Part shown: positions 9,383 through 19,600 of the stretch, in pieces
Position numbering within the stretch: position 1 is the first letter of the stretch
How the letters are laid out: every line of letters starts with the position of its first letter
NCBI RefSeq assembly: GCF_900111775.1
Contig: NZ_FOJJ01000037.1
Coordinates: forward strand, 237,106-301,105
Source of the DNA: Desulfuromonas acetexigens
Lineage (GTDB): Bacteria; Desulfobacterota; Desulfuromonadia; Desulfuromonadales; Trichloromonadaceae
Direction: 5' to 3'
DNA: 64,000 nucleotides
The notes under the pieces: model-generated
What the model was told of the DNA's origin: nothing
Seen by the model: only the letters and a program-made list of their open reading frames with translations
The model's database searches: none
Translations under genes and position numbers: made by a program

Positions 9383-9611
9383 GGAAAAAATACAGTATAC
9401 AGTATGCACTCCAGCGACCCGGAAAGTCGCTTAAAAAGGGGGTTTAAGGCCCATTTTAGACCCCATTGTTCTCATCGTTTCGGGGGCGTTTGGACACAAC
9501 CGGTGCCCTCCCCTGGATGCCTGTATACAACATGTTGGGACCCCCCAGCGGGCAACGGAAAGCCGGGCTCACATGTCTTTCCCCGCCGGTTTCAACCCTG
9601 GCGACAACCGC
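9383..9611. other. Non-coding stretch between nuo promoter and DUF4105 gene
   Basis: No convincing gene is seen here. Next to the nuo promoter are tandem ATACTGT motifs. The rest is GC-rich with short imperfect inverted repeats and no oligo-T run good enough for an intrinsic terminator. I looked for c-di-GMP (GEMM) and cobalamin riboswitch cores and did not recognise one. Confidence 0.4.
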
Positions 9612-11525
9612 CTACCAGTAATGGTTCCAGAATAAAAGGGCCGCCGATTCCCAGTGGCCCAAATCAAGTCGCCGAGAGAATTCAAGGCGCAAGCTGTGAT
9701 CGCGATCCAGTCGATAGTTCTGGTCAAAAGCGACAAGGGTGGATTCATGACGATCCCCCAACGGGTAGTCCAAAAAACGGATGCGCCCATGCCCACGCCA
9801 GGCCCCCCACCGCATAAGCAGACCGGCGCTTCCCCCAACCCCCATCCCGTACCCTTCCTCCAAGCCCCTGCCGACCCGCAGTTCGCTCTCCATCAGCACG
9901 TAGCCGGTGAATGAGCTGAAGCGTGCGGCGTATCCGGCCCCCGGATTGAAATGAAACGCTAATCGATCCTCACCTTCATCGCTCCAAACCTGCTGGGCCC
10001 CCACTCGGACCTGCCAGGAAATCGGCTTATGCCAGGGCGTCACTGGGGTCAGCGAGCGCAGATCGACCAGGTCTAGCCTTTCCAGCCGGAGGCGTTCATT
10101 TTCGTGAAGGTAACGCACGGCAACCTGTCCCAGAACGATCTGCGCGCCGGAGAGATAACCGGCCTCGTCATCGAGAAGATCGTGGTAGACGGGACGATAG
10201 CGGATTTCCTGAACCCATTCCCCGGCGGCATAACCCACACCCAGAGACAACCGCGAGGGTCCGTGCCCATGATCAGGACGTACGGGGTGCTTGCTCTCTT
10301 CTTCGGTATCTTCACTCCGGCCCAACCGGCTACGGGCCGTAAGCAGCTGCAGAACGCGTGTACGGTATGTGGGCAAGTCGATGCGCTGGGAAAGAAAGTC
10401 CTGTTCCACGGCCCGTGCTGCAACCTGGAGAATCCGCCGGTGCGCATTTGTATCCGGGACCGACTGATCGAGTTCATCCGTGGGAAGAGCCCCCGTCGCC
10501 AGGGAGCGCGCAACAAGGAGATCCTCCGTTGACAGCGACGCCATCTCCTGCTGCAGCAAGGTCGCCAGGGAAGGGCGAAACCACGCCTCGTCGAGCAGGC
10601 CTTCCCGATCCAGCCAGCGGATGGTATCGACCGGCAAAACCCACAAGGGCTTGGTATCCGTCAGCCGCAGGGACGGGCGCGCGGCCTCCAGAAGAAACAA
10701 CAGATTGTAGGAACAGTTTTCGTCGAAAAAAAAATAATCGGAATAGATATCTCGCAACTCCCAGAGATGCAGGAACATCCGCCGCGTCTCCTCGGGCGTC
10801 AGGTTCAAGGGATACTCCCAGATATCCCGCCGTTCCAGGCCACTGTATTCCTTGAGTTTTTCATAATAGGGCAAAAGCGAGAAATAGCCTCGATAAAGAC
10901 CGGTCAAGCCCTTGACGGCATAAGTAAAACCATTGCTTTCATCGGTAAACGCCGAGTAATTGGCGGCATGGGCCAAAAGCTTGCTCTCGTGAGGTCCGGA
11001 GAAATTGAGCAGGGTATGACCGAACATCGAAGCCGGACTGTTCGGATAACTCCCCGGGAAGACCAGGGTCGCGCGTCGCGGTGCGATCCGCTCGAGGGCC
11101 GGGCCGAGATCGGAACAGTCGGCGAAGGACAGGTCGGCTGTCACGCCCAGCTCTTGAGCCAGCCACTCATAACGAGCAGGGAAACGGCAACGAGTGATAT
11201 TTCGCCTCTCTTCATCCTTCCCGAACAAGGCTTGAATCGTTGCTTCCAGTTCCGCCGCGGGATCCGTTTTACCGTCGGACGCCAGAAAAAAGTCCGGGTC
11301 ATCGACCGGACTGACCAACCCCCGCGAACCTTGCTGATAATGCAACAGCACTTGCCAGTAACGCTGCTCGTGGAGCTGTCGATCTTGCGCTTGGCGGAGC
11401 AAGCGCGAGAAATCACTCACTTCGGCCCACACTTCCCCCCCAGAGACCAGCAGACAAAAAACGAGGCACAAGGCCCACCAGGGGGCCTTGTGCCTCGTAT
11501 GCTGTTGTTTGCCACCGAAGAGCAA
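9612..11525 (-). CDS. DUF4105 (Lnb N-terminal periplasmic domain) outer-membrane protein
   Basis: A protein of up to 637 residues. After a signal peptide ending around VWA-EVS (residue 34), residues 130-350 carry the DUF4105 pattern, including LVFPGSYPNSPASMFGHT and DYFFFDENCSYNLLFLLE. The C-terminal 230 residues alternate polar and apolar and end in an aromatic residue (NHYW), as outer-membrane beta-barrels do. Function is unknown; the domain has conserved His and Cys suggestive of an enzyme. The listed start is a TTG at 11525; there is no ATG and no clear ribosome site, so the exact start is uncertain. The signal-peptide region overlaps a strong terminator hairpin for the upstream DUF3015 gene (11456-11498). 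Only 8 bases separate the two genes. Confidence 0.8.
   Translation of the reverse strand: MLFGGKQQHTRHKAPWWALCLVFCLLVSGGEVWAEVSDFSRLLRQAQDRQLHEQRYWQVLLHYQQGSRGLVSPVDDPDFFLASDGKTDPAAELEATIQALFGKDEERRNITRCRFPARYEWLAQELGVTADLSFADCSDLGPALERIAPRRATLVFPGSYPNSPASMFGHTLLNFSGPHESKLLAHAANYSAFTDESNGFTYAVKGLTGLYRGYFSLLPYYEKLKEYSGLERRDIWEYPLNLTPEETRRMFLHLWELRDIYSDYFFFDENCSYNLLFLLEAARPSLRLTDTKPLWVLPVDTIRWLDREGLLDEAWFRPSLATLLQQEMASLSTEDLLVARSLATGALPTDELDQSVPDTNAHRRILQVAARAVEQDFLSQRIDLPTYRTRVLQLLTARSRLGRSEDTEEESKHPVRPDHGHGPSRLSLGVGYAAGEWVQEIRYRPVYHDLLDDEAGYLSGAQIVLGQVAVRYLHENERLRLERLDLVDLRSLTPVTPWHKPISWQVRVGAQQVWSDEGEDRLAFHFNPGAGYAARFSSFTGYVLMESELRVGRGLEEGYGMGVGGSAGLLMRWGAWRGHGRIRFLDYPLGDRHESTLVAFDQNYRLDRDHSLRLEFSRRLDLGHWESAALLFWNHYW
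11456..11498 (-). terminator. Intrinsic terminator/attenuator overlapping the DUF4105 signal-peptide codons
   Basis: A perfect 16-bp stem (arms 11461-11476 and 11483-11498, loop of 6) is followed, in the minus direction, by a run of six T at 11456-11461. It lies 36-78 bases after the DUF3015 stop and inside the 5' end of the DUF4105 reading frame, so it could end the upstream transcript or attenuate the downstream gene. Confidence 0.8.
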
Positions 11526-11533
11526 GGAGGATA

Positions 11534-12004
11534 CTAACCAGCGATCATACGGATACGATCCAGAACCAGTTCGGGACTTTCTGCACCGGTGACGAAAATT
11601 TCGCCGAAAGAAGCCTGCAACTTACCGGAGAAGAAGACTCTTTGCCCCTGGGGAACGGCCATGAGTTCCGCCAGGGTTTCAAGGTGCTCGCCCTCGCCGA
11701 AGGCCATATCCTGGGCAAGACCATCGAGATTGTCGCGCACATAGGCGAAAAGCTGGTCATCCGAGCCAATGTTCTCGGGCTGTTCGCAGCCCAGGGTCCC
11801 GGAAGTGATGCCGAAGGTCTGACTCCCGAGAAAGCCGTTGGTACTTACCTGCATCGTCTGAGAAAGAATCGAACCATCCGCGCGATCTCCCCACAACAGT
11901 GTCCCCAGACCGCACCCGCAATTAGACCTGGCCTGACCGGCCCAGGCACCGCCCGTTACCAGCATGAGGGCAACGAGACTTCCCAGAAAAATTCTGATTT
12001 TCAT
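11534..12004 (-). CDS. DUF3015 family exported protein
   Basis: A 156-residue exported protein. The signal peptide (MKIRIFLGSLVALMLVTGGAWA) is followed by CGCGLGTLLWG, then QMQVSTNGFLGSQTFGI-like and TSGTLGC segments typical of DUF3015, a periplasmic family of unknown function. The start at 12004 is chosen because GGGAGAAATCA lies directly before it. It has its own promoter (12067-12095) with an adjoining palindrome, and a strong terminator immediately after it, which falls inside the next gene. DUF3015 and DUF4105 genes side by side suggest a shared envelope role, but that is inference. Confidence 0.85.
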   Translation of the reverse strand: MKIRIFLGSLVALMLVTGGAWAGQARSNCGCGLGTLLWGDRADGSILSQTMQVSTNGFLGSQTFGITSGTLGCEQPENIGSDDQLFAYVRDNLDGLAQDMAFGEGEHLETLAELMAVPQGQRVFFSGKLQASFGEIFVTGAESPELVLDRIRMIAG

Positions 12005-12066
12005 TGATTTCTCCCTTTTGCGACATTTGAACGGAAAATGCATGAAGCTTTGAGCGAATGGACTGT

Positions 12067-12095
12067 TTCTAACGTGTAGCCAGGGGGAAAGTCAA
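12067..12095 (-). promoter_or_regulatory. Promoter of the DUF3015 gene
   Basis: On the minus strand TTGACT (12090-12095), a 17-base spacer and TTAGAA (12067-12072) form a sigma-70-like promoter 63 bases before the gene start. Confidence 0.55.
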
Positions 12096-12111
12096 GGATT
12101 GTATACACTCC
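12096..12111. promoter_or_regulatory. Palindromic operator candidate GGATTGTATACACTCC
   Basis: A 16-base near-palindrome, with one mismatched pair, abuts the -35 box of the DUF3015 promoter, where class II activators bind. The same core GGAGTG(C/T)ATAC occurs upstream of the nuo promoter. No binding protein is identified. Confidence 0.4.
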
Positions 12112-12132
12112 GCCGACAGCGCCCGGCTCTGA

Positions 12133-12174
12133 ACAAAAAGGAAAGCGGCGAAGCTTTAACACTCCGCCGCTTTT
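12133..12174 (-). terminator. Terminator of the RR-CheX unit
   Basis: Minus-strand stem AAAGCGGCG/CGCCGCTTT with a 14-base loop, followed by CC and five T. It lies 26 bases after the CheX-like stop. Confidence 0.75.
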
Positions 12175-12199
12175 CGGGTCAACTCGCCTATGGCCAAAT

Positions 12200-13066
12200 T
12201 CAGCCGTGGATAAAAAGGGCCAGACAAATCGGATCGCCATCCGCCACATGAATGGGGAAGGTCAGAATTCTTTCTCCCGCGACGGCGGCCAAGGGACCGG
12301 CCGAGGCGAAGTGGGTGTAGGGAGGATCAATCTCGAAAGAAACCCCCAGTTGGGCCGCCTTGGCGGCGATATTGCCGCAGACGATATTAACGAACTCCAG
12401 CACTGTATCGTTGAGCACTTCCTCCGATTCGCCGTCGACGGAGTCCTCCTTGAGAATCGCCTTGGCGATGGCAAGTCGTGTCGCCTCGGTGACCCCCAGG
12501 GCGTAGCGCCCCTGGACCGTCCCCTTGAAGGGCATGACCGCCACCAGAAATACCGGACCCAGCGTGTCGGAAATTTGACTTACGCTGGGGCGCGTCGACA
12601 GCCCCGCCACCCGCAAGAGCAGCTTGAAGGTCAAATCGGCGCAGATTTCCCACACCTGGGGATGGGGAAGCCCGGCAGGGACGACGATACGATCAACGAC
12701 ATAGGGAGCCTGGTCTTCCTTGAAGGCGTCAAGATAGTGCTTCAGTTCCTCGGAACTCAAGGCGCCGATGCGCACCAGCGCTTCGCCGATATACAGATGG
12801 TTGTTTTTCTGGCGGATCAGCACCTGATTGACCTGCTCTTCGGTCAAAATACCGAGCTTGATCGCCATATCCCCGAACTTGAGATCCTCAAGGCGCTGCG
12901 CGTCATGAACCCGTTCGAAAGCGGTCAGGGAAATCAAGCCCATCGCCAGCGCGGTCGCGCCAAACTTGAGGTTTGTGGTTTCCTGCAGTTCGATCGCCTT
13001 CAACAGATCCTCTTGTTTGACGGCTCGTTGTTCCAGCAAAAACTGACCGAAAAATTTGACAGCCAT
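12200..13066 (-). CDS. CheX-like chemotaxis phosphatase with N-terminal repeat domain
   Basis: A 288-residue cytoplasmic protein. Residues about 5-115 hold tandem helical repeats (FFGQFLLEQRAVKQEDLLKA, FGDMAIKLGILTEEQVNQVL, IGEALVRIGALSSEELKHYL) of the kind seen in type II secretion/MshE N-domains. The C-terminal half is a CheX/CheC-type phosphatase. The active motif D-X3-E-X2-N-X21-P is intact in NDTVLEFVN through IDPP. CheX proteins dephosphorylate CheY-P, and the gene lies 65 bases behind a single-domain CheY-like regulator, its likely substrate. The start at 13066 follows AAGGGGGCCGTTC; the upstream extension has no support. A terminator closes the unit. Confidence 0.8.
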   Translation of the reverse strand: MAVKFFGQFLLEQRAVKQEDLLKAIELQETTNLKFGATALAMGLISLTAFERVHDAQRLEDLKFGDMAIKLGILTEEQVNQVLIRQKNNHLYIGEALVRIGALSSEELKHYLDAFKEDQAPYVVDRIVVPAGLPHPQVWEICADLTFKLLLRVAGLSTRPSVSQISDTLGPVFLVAVMPFKGTVQGRYALGVTEATRLAIAKAILKEDSVDGESEEVLNDTVLEFVNIVCGNIAAKAAQLGVSFEIDPPYTHFASAGPLAAVAGERILTFPIHVADGDPICLALFIHG

Positions 13067-13131
13067 GAACGGCCCCCTTGTCAAAAAAGTTTCATCCCTC
13101 GGCAAAGAAACTGACGACGCTGAATATGCGG

Positions 13132-13491
13132 TCAGAGATCTCGCAGGGTGTTGAGCACGCCTTCGGTATCAAATGGTTTGGAAATCACGGTCTTCGCCCC
13201 CAGGCGCAAGGCTTCGGCGAACTTGTCCCCCACCCCGCCAAGGGAAGTGACCATGACGACTTTGGCCGTAGGGTCCATGGCCATCAGGGTGCGCAAGGCG
13301 GTCAATCCGTCCATGACCGGCATGTTCATATCCATGCAGATCAGATCCGGCTTGGTCGTCTGCTTCATTTTGATCGCTTCGGCACCATTTTTCGCGTGTC
13401 CGGCAACCTCGAACTCGCCGGAACTCGCCAGAATTTTTTCAAGCTGTCGGGCGACGGCAATACTGTCGTCCACAATCAGAACCTTTTTCAT
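13132..13491 (-). CDS. CheY-like single-domain response regulator
   Basis: A 119-residue receiver domain with no output domain. The acidic pocket is visible as VDD (residues 7-9), the phospho-acceptor Asp in LICMDMNMPVMDGL (near 53), the Thr/Ser switch in VVMVTSLGG (near 82) and Lys in AKTVISKPFD (near 104). It probably acts by protein-protein contact. The next gene encodes a CheX-like phosphatase. There is no adjacent cheA, and the nearest kinase (21006-22172) lies across the giant cytochrome gene. A possible sigma-54 promoter lies 46 bases upstream. Confidence 0.9.
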   Translation of the reverse strand: MKKVLIVDDSIAVARQLEKILASSGEFEVAGHAKNGAEAIKMKQTTKPDLICMDMNMPVMDGLTALRTLMAMDPTAKVVMVTSLGGVGDKFAEALRLGAKTVISKPFDTEGVLNTLRDL

Positions 13492-13536
13492 ACGGAAAAC
13501 CTCCCATCGGCAAACGTTAACACCACCGCCGTATCA

Positions 13537-13553
13537 TGCAATATTGAATCCAA
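13537..13553 (-). promoter_or_regulatory. Possible sigma-54 promoter of the response regulator gene
   Basis: The minus strand reads TTGGATTCAATATTGCA, with the invariant GG and GC dinucleotides at the correct 10-base spacing and a TTGCA -12 element. The middle of the -24 element is a poor match, so confidence is low. Confidence 0.35.
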
Positions 13554-13640
13554 CTTCGCCGAACAAAGCCGCAAGAGATTCACAAGCAGGCCTTGCGTAC
13601 CCTTTCCGGCCCCCGGGGGCGGCCTTCACAGTCGACGACG

Positions 13641-13680
13641 GAAACGAAAAAGACCTGCCAGGGCAGGTCTTTTTCGTTTC
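13641..13680 (-). terminator. Terminator of the giant cytochrome gene (symmetric)
   Basis: Two 19-base arms around AG form a perfect palindrome with A-runs and T-runs at the ends (AAAAAGACCTGCC and its complement), 14 bases after the cytochrome stop. By symmetry it could work in both directions. Confidence 0.85.
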
Positions 13681-13694
13681 ATGCCGACACCCGA

Positions 13695-16600
13695 TCAGGG
13701 TGCGTAAACTTCCAATTCATAGACGGAATAGCCGTCGTAGCGGTCTTTTTTACAGAGCAGTCGCACATAGCGGGCGTCCCGGGCGGTAAAGGTGATGTCG
13801 TCCACTCCGCCGTTGCCATAGTTCTCCGTTTTCACCCGGGTCCAGTTACGGTTGTCGGTCGACACGTAAACCTCGTACTCCCTGGCATAATTGCTGTGCC
13901 AGTTAATCACCACGCGATTGACCCGAGAGCTTTGCGTCAAATCCACCATCAACCACTGGTTGCCGTCACTCCTGGTCCACCACCGGGTCGCGGCGTTCCC
14001 GTCGACGGCCTTGGCCGCGTTGTAGGTGCTGCTTTCCGCCCGGGAGGCCGTGGCGATCTTGTTCAAGGCCAGATTCGCCGGCGCCGGCGGCGTCACGCCG
14101 GGGCAGAGGCTGCCGATATAGGTCGCCTCGGCCAGCTGGTAAGTGGCCAGGGGCACCCGGTTGAGGGTCAGATGATCCCGCCATTTGACGTTGTCGCAGC
14201 TTACCTTGGCGGAATTGTCGCCATGGCAGGAGGTACAGACGGCCAATCCGGCGGTGACGGGCCCATCGGTGAAGTAGGGGACCGTATAGACCTTTCCGAC
14301 ATGTTCAATCTGGGTCAGGCTAAAGTCAACGGAATCACTAGTGCTTCTTCTTCTGTCACTGCCGGAAAACTGCGAGACAAACAAATTAAAGATTCCACGG
14401 CCGGCACCTCCGCCACCACTGCGGTAACGGCCTCCATCATAGTCCCTAGATCCACTATCGCTGGGCTTGGCGTGAAAGGGCATGGTGTCGTGACAAGCCG
14501 CGCAAGCGCCATAATGCTGGATCGGTCCGCCCTTGTCGTGCATGTACTTGCCGTGACACTGGCGGCAAGCGGCCTGGGCCGGTCGGTCGGTGGCGGATGC
14601 CGGAATTTTGTGGCAATGGGCGCAATCGCCGGTCTGCGACCAAGTGGTGGTATGGTGCGGGCTGGCCTGGTGGCAGTTGGCGCAGACACTCGGATCGTTG
14701 GTGGTGGCGTGGCAAACGGCGCAATCCCCGCTCACCTGAGCCAACGGATCGGCGTGGTGAATCTCGGGAATCGGCGCCGTGTGGCAGGCCTGACAGCTGC
14801 CGCCGTTGAGCGCGATGGTGCTGTGGCAATAGGTACAATCGCCGGAAGCGAATTGCGGCTGAGCGTGATGATTGGCCGGCAGGCTGGTATCGGGAGCATG
14901 ACAGGCGGCGCAGACGATGCCGCCGATTTCGGCACCGACATGGCAGGACGAGCAATCCCCGAGTTGGAAAAGATCGGTGGCATGGTGGGTTACCGCCGTT
15001 CCGGCCAGGGCCATGGTCCCATCATGACAGCTGGAGCAGTCCAGCCCTTCGACATTGACCCCGACATGGCAGACGGCGCACTCACCCATCTGATAGGGAA
15101 TGGTCATGTGGTGCTGATCAACGATCGAAGCCTGATCGCCGGAGGTATGGCAGGTGGCGCAGTCCAGGGCTGCCGTGTCGACGTCGGCGTGACAGGCACT
15201 GCAGGCGATGCCGTCGCGGGCGGCGGCAAAGTGATGGCGTTCGTCCACCGCCGGCGCCCCCGGCCCGGAATGGCACCAGGCGCATTCAATGGCAGCCGAC
15301 TCGGCGCCGGTATGGCAGTCGAGGCAGCCCCCGCCGACGGCAAGTTCGGTGGCGTGATGCATTTCCGCGCCGCCGTTCTTGGTCAGACCGTCGTGACAGG
15401 CGGCACAGGTCAGATTGGCGGCGATGATCGTTGTATGACAGGCGACACAGTTGTTGCCGTCATTCACCAGATAGGTCGGCGTGGCATGGTGCATCGCGCC
15501 TTGCCCGTCCTTGGCCTGGGTCGCGTGACAGGTCGCGCAATCGAGGCTGGCGGCGGTGATGCCGGTATGGCAGGCGCCGCATTGCAGACCATCCGCCGCC
15601 GCAGCGGTGTGATGGCGCTCGGGCAGCGGCACCGCGTTGGCGTTTTCGTGACAGGCGGCGCAGTCGATGGTAGCGAAGGTCACACCGCTGTGACAGGTAT
15701 CGCAGGTCTGGGCGGCAAAGGCCGGATGCAGGTGATGCATGGCCGCCGAGCCGTCCCGGGCCTTGCCGACATGGCAGGTGGCGCAATCGAGGCCACCGGC
15801 GACGGTGTCGATCCCCTGGTGACAGGCCGCGCACTGATCGTTGACAGCCGGTGCGGTGGTATGGTGCATGACCGGCGAACCGTTCAGGACCGGCTGGGCG
15901 GCATGGCAGCTTTCGCAGGCGCCGGCGACGACGGCCGCTTCGGCGCCACTATGGCAGGCCGCGCAATTGTAGCCATTGTTCAATGCGTAAAGATCGGTGG
16001 CGTGGTGCATGGTCCCCGAGCCGTCCTTGCCCGGCAGAGCGTCATGGCAACCGGCGCAGTCAAGGGCCACGGCCCCGGCATGACAGAGGGCGCAGTTGTT
16101 TTCGGCATAGGCCGGTGAGGCATGGTGCATGGTCGGCGAACCGTCGTTGGTCCTTCCCGCGTGGCAGGCGGCACAATCGAGGCTGGCCTCGGTGATCCCT
16201 TCATGACAGGCCGCGCACTGATCGCTGACGGCCGGGGTGGTGGCATGATGCATTTCCGGCGAGCCGTTCTGTACCGGCTGCACCCCGTGACAGCTTTCAC
16301 AGGCGCCGGCTACCGTGGCATCGGCGGCTCCGGTGTGGCATTGATTACAAGCCAGCCCGTCCCGCTCGGCGGCGGTGTGATGCCGTTCGGGGATGGCCAC
16401 GGCATTGGCACTTTCATGGCAGCCGGCGCAGTCGATGGTCGCAAAGGTCACGCCGCTATGACAGGTAGCGCAGGACTGGGCGACGAAGTCCGGATGCAAG
16501 TGATGCATGGCGACGGAGCCGTCCCGCGCCTTATCCTGATGGCAGCTGGCGCAATCGAGACCGCCGGCGACCCCTTCGATCCCCTGATGGCAGGAACCGC

Positions 16601-19600
16601 AATCGTCGCTGAGGGCCGGTGCCGTGGCATGGTGCATGGTCGACGAGCCGTCTTTCGTCGTCGGCTGGGCAGCATGGCAGGAAGCGCAGGCGCCATCGGC
16701 CACCGCCGCTTCGGCGCCGCTGTGACAGGCGGAACAGTTGTCGCCGTTGTTTACCTGATAAAGGTCACCGGCGTGGTGCATGGCGGCGGAACCGTCCCGC
16801 GCCTTATCCTGATGACAAACGGCGCAGTCGAGGGCACCGGCGACTTCCTCGATCCCCTGGTGACAGGAGCCGCATTGGTCGTTCAGGGCCGGAGCTGTGG
16901 CATGGTGCATGGTCCCCGAGCCGTCCTTGGCCTTGGTCGCATGGCAGGCCGCACAATCGGCCAATGCCGTGCCGTCCACCCCGACATGGCAGGCGGCGCA
17001 ATCACCGGCCGTCGCCGGGGCGGTGGCATGGTGCATCAGCGGCGAACCGTCGATGGCGGCGGGCTGAGTGCCGTGACAGGCGGCGCAGTCGAGCCCCCCG
17101 GCGACACTGTCGATGCCGGTATGGCAGGCGGCGCAATCCCCCGACGTCGCCGGGGCCGAAGCATGGTGGAAGGTGGGAATCGGTTGCTGGTTGACGGTCT
17201 GGGTGTGGCAGCTTTCACACTGCTCCGGCGGCGGCACCAGGATGGTGTAGGCCCCGTCAATCATGCCGATGACATGACAATCGAGGCAGGCCATGCCCCA
17301 GGTGTTTTTCGTTTCCGTCAGATGATGGATGTTTGCGTCGACAAAAGAGTGACAGCCGGCGCAGCCGTTGGTTTCCTCGACTCCGGAGTGGCAACTGTTG
17401 CAGGAGCGATTGTTGAGATCGGCCAGCCGATGGTGGCGGGCCTCGGCGGTGATGTCCGTCCCCCAGCTGGTATGGCAGCTTTCACAGTTGACGACCTCGA
17501 CGATACCGGCATGGCATTCGGCACAGTTGCCGCCGGTGGCAAAGGTCGTGGCGTGATGCTGGGCGGCGGCGTTGCCGGCGGACCAGCTGGTGGCGGTATG
17601 ACAGCTTTCGCAGCCGCTGGTGGCGACGATGCTGGTGTGACAGCTGTTGCAGCTCACCGAAACGGCGGGGTCGTTCAGCAGATTGTGATGATCGGTGCGG
17701 ACATCGGCGGTCCAGGTCGCGGCGGTATGACAATCGGCGCAACCGCCGGCGCCGGGCATGCCGACATGACAGACGGCGCACTCCTGGGTCTGGGCGGTGG
17801 CAGTGGCGTGGTGCTGGTTACGGACGTTGCCGGCGCTCCAGAACCCGTCGCCGTGACAGCTTTCGCAACCACCGGCATCGACGATACTGGGGTGGCAGGT
17901 ATTGCAGCTCACCGAAACAGTGGGGTCGCTCAAGAGGTTGTGATGATCGCTACGGGCGTCGCTGGTCCAGGTGCTCGCGGTATGGCAGCTCACGCACTCG
18001 TTGACCCCGGCCAAAGTGGCATGGCAGGAACCACATTCGATGCCGGTGGCACTGGCCATATCATGATGGGCCGGGCGAGCCTCGCCGCGGTCGTGACAGT
18101 CCTGACAACCGCCGAGACCGGGCATGCCGGTGTGGCAATCGGTACAGGCCCCGTTCTGGGCAAACGCCGTCTGGTGGTGTTGATCCTGGGCATTGCCCGC
18201 GCTCCAGGACGCGGCGTCATGACAGCTCGCGCAGCCGGCGACGGCCGACAGGGCGGTGTGACAGGCGACGCAATCCCCGGCCTCGGCCGTGGCCGTATGG
18301 TGATGCTGGTCACGGGCACTGCCGTCGGTCCAGGTGGTATGGCAACTTTCACAGCCGGTCACCACCGCCAAAGCGGTATGACAGTCGACACAGGCCTTGC
18401 CGTTGACGGCGGCGAAATCATGATGGGTGTCGCGAGCTTCCCCCTGGTGACAATCCTGGCAGCCTTCGGCGCCGACCATGGTGGTATGGCAGGCGGTGCA
18501 GGGGCTGTTCTGGGCGGTGGCGGTGGCGTGGTGCTGATCACGGGCGCTACCAGCGCTCCAGGAACCGGTACCGTGGCAATCGCTGCAGTTTTCCGTGGCG
18601 GCGATACCGCTATGGCAGGTCGTGCAGTTGACCGTTACGGACGGATCGGTGAGGAGATTATGGTGATCGGTACGGACATCGGCAGTCCAGGTGGCGGCGG
18701 TGTGGCAGCCGGCGCAGGAGGTGGCGCCGGTCAGGCTGGCGTGGCAGGCGCCGCATTCGATACCGGTGGCGGCGGCCATGTCATGGTGAGCGGGGCGGGC
18801 CTCCCCGCGGATATGGCAGGCGGTGCAATCCTCTTTCGGATCGAGGGTGGTATGGCACAGGGTACAGGCCATCTGCCCTTCGCTCGCCAGGGTATGATGA
18901 CCGTTGCGGGCATCCCCTTGCTCGGCCCAGTAAGCCCCGTCGTGACAGCTCACACAGGCGGGATCGCCACTCGGCGCATCGCTGTGACAGCCCGAGCATT
19001 CGAGGTTCGATTCGACGGCCACCTGATTGTGATGGAGATCGCGGGCCTCCCCCTGGTGACAATCCTGGCAATTATTTTTGGGAATGATGCTCGTATGGCA
19101 GACGCCGCATTCGATGCTCGCCTCGGCCGCGACATAATGATGGCGGGAAGCCGATTCCCCCTGATGACAGACATGGCAATCCTGCTGCAAAGTTACCCCG
19201 GCATGACAGGCCTGGCAGTCCTTGCCGTCGGCGGCGGCCTGAACATGATGGCGGGTGCGGGCGTCGCCGTCCTCCCCCCAATATTCGGCATCGTGACAGC
19301 TGGCGCAACCGGTTACCGGCGCTATCGTGGTATGGCAGGAATCGCAGCTGATATTTTTGGTCGCGGAGGCGACATGGTGGGCGGTGCGGGTATCGCTGCC
19401 GTGGCAGCTCTGACAGCCGTCCCCCCCTTGCAGGGTGGTGTGGCAGGAGCGACAGTCGATGGACTGGGCGGCGGCGGCTTCGTGATGGGGGGTGCGCAGC
19501 TGGCCTTGATGACAGCTGGCGCAATCGCCGAGTTCGCCGACGCCGGTGTGGCACTGGGCACAGTCGCCGCTTAGGGCGGCACTTGTTTCATGATGCCGGT

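Noticed and set aside
9420..9611. Possible riboswitch between nuoA and the DUF4105 gene
   Set aside because: It has short inverted repeats but no recognisable core of a known class, and it is downstream of one gene and upstream of the nuo promoter, so it is not clearly a leader.
13593..19574. Two very long plus-strand open frames (841 and 1,150 codons) opposite the giant cytochrome
   Set aside because: They are antisense shadows made by the repetitive GC-rich codon pattern. They have no ribosome site, no domain and very low-complexity Gly/Ala/Met-rich translations.
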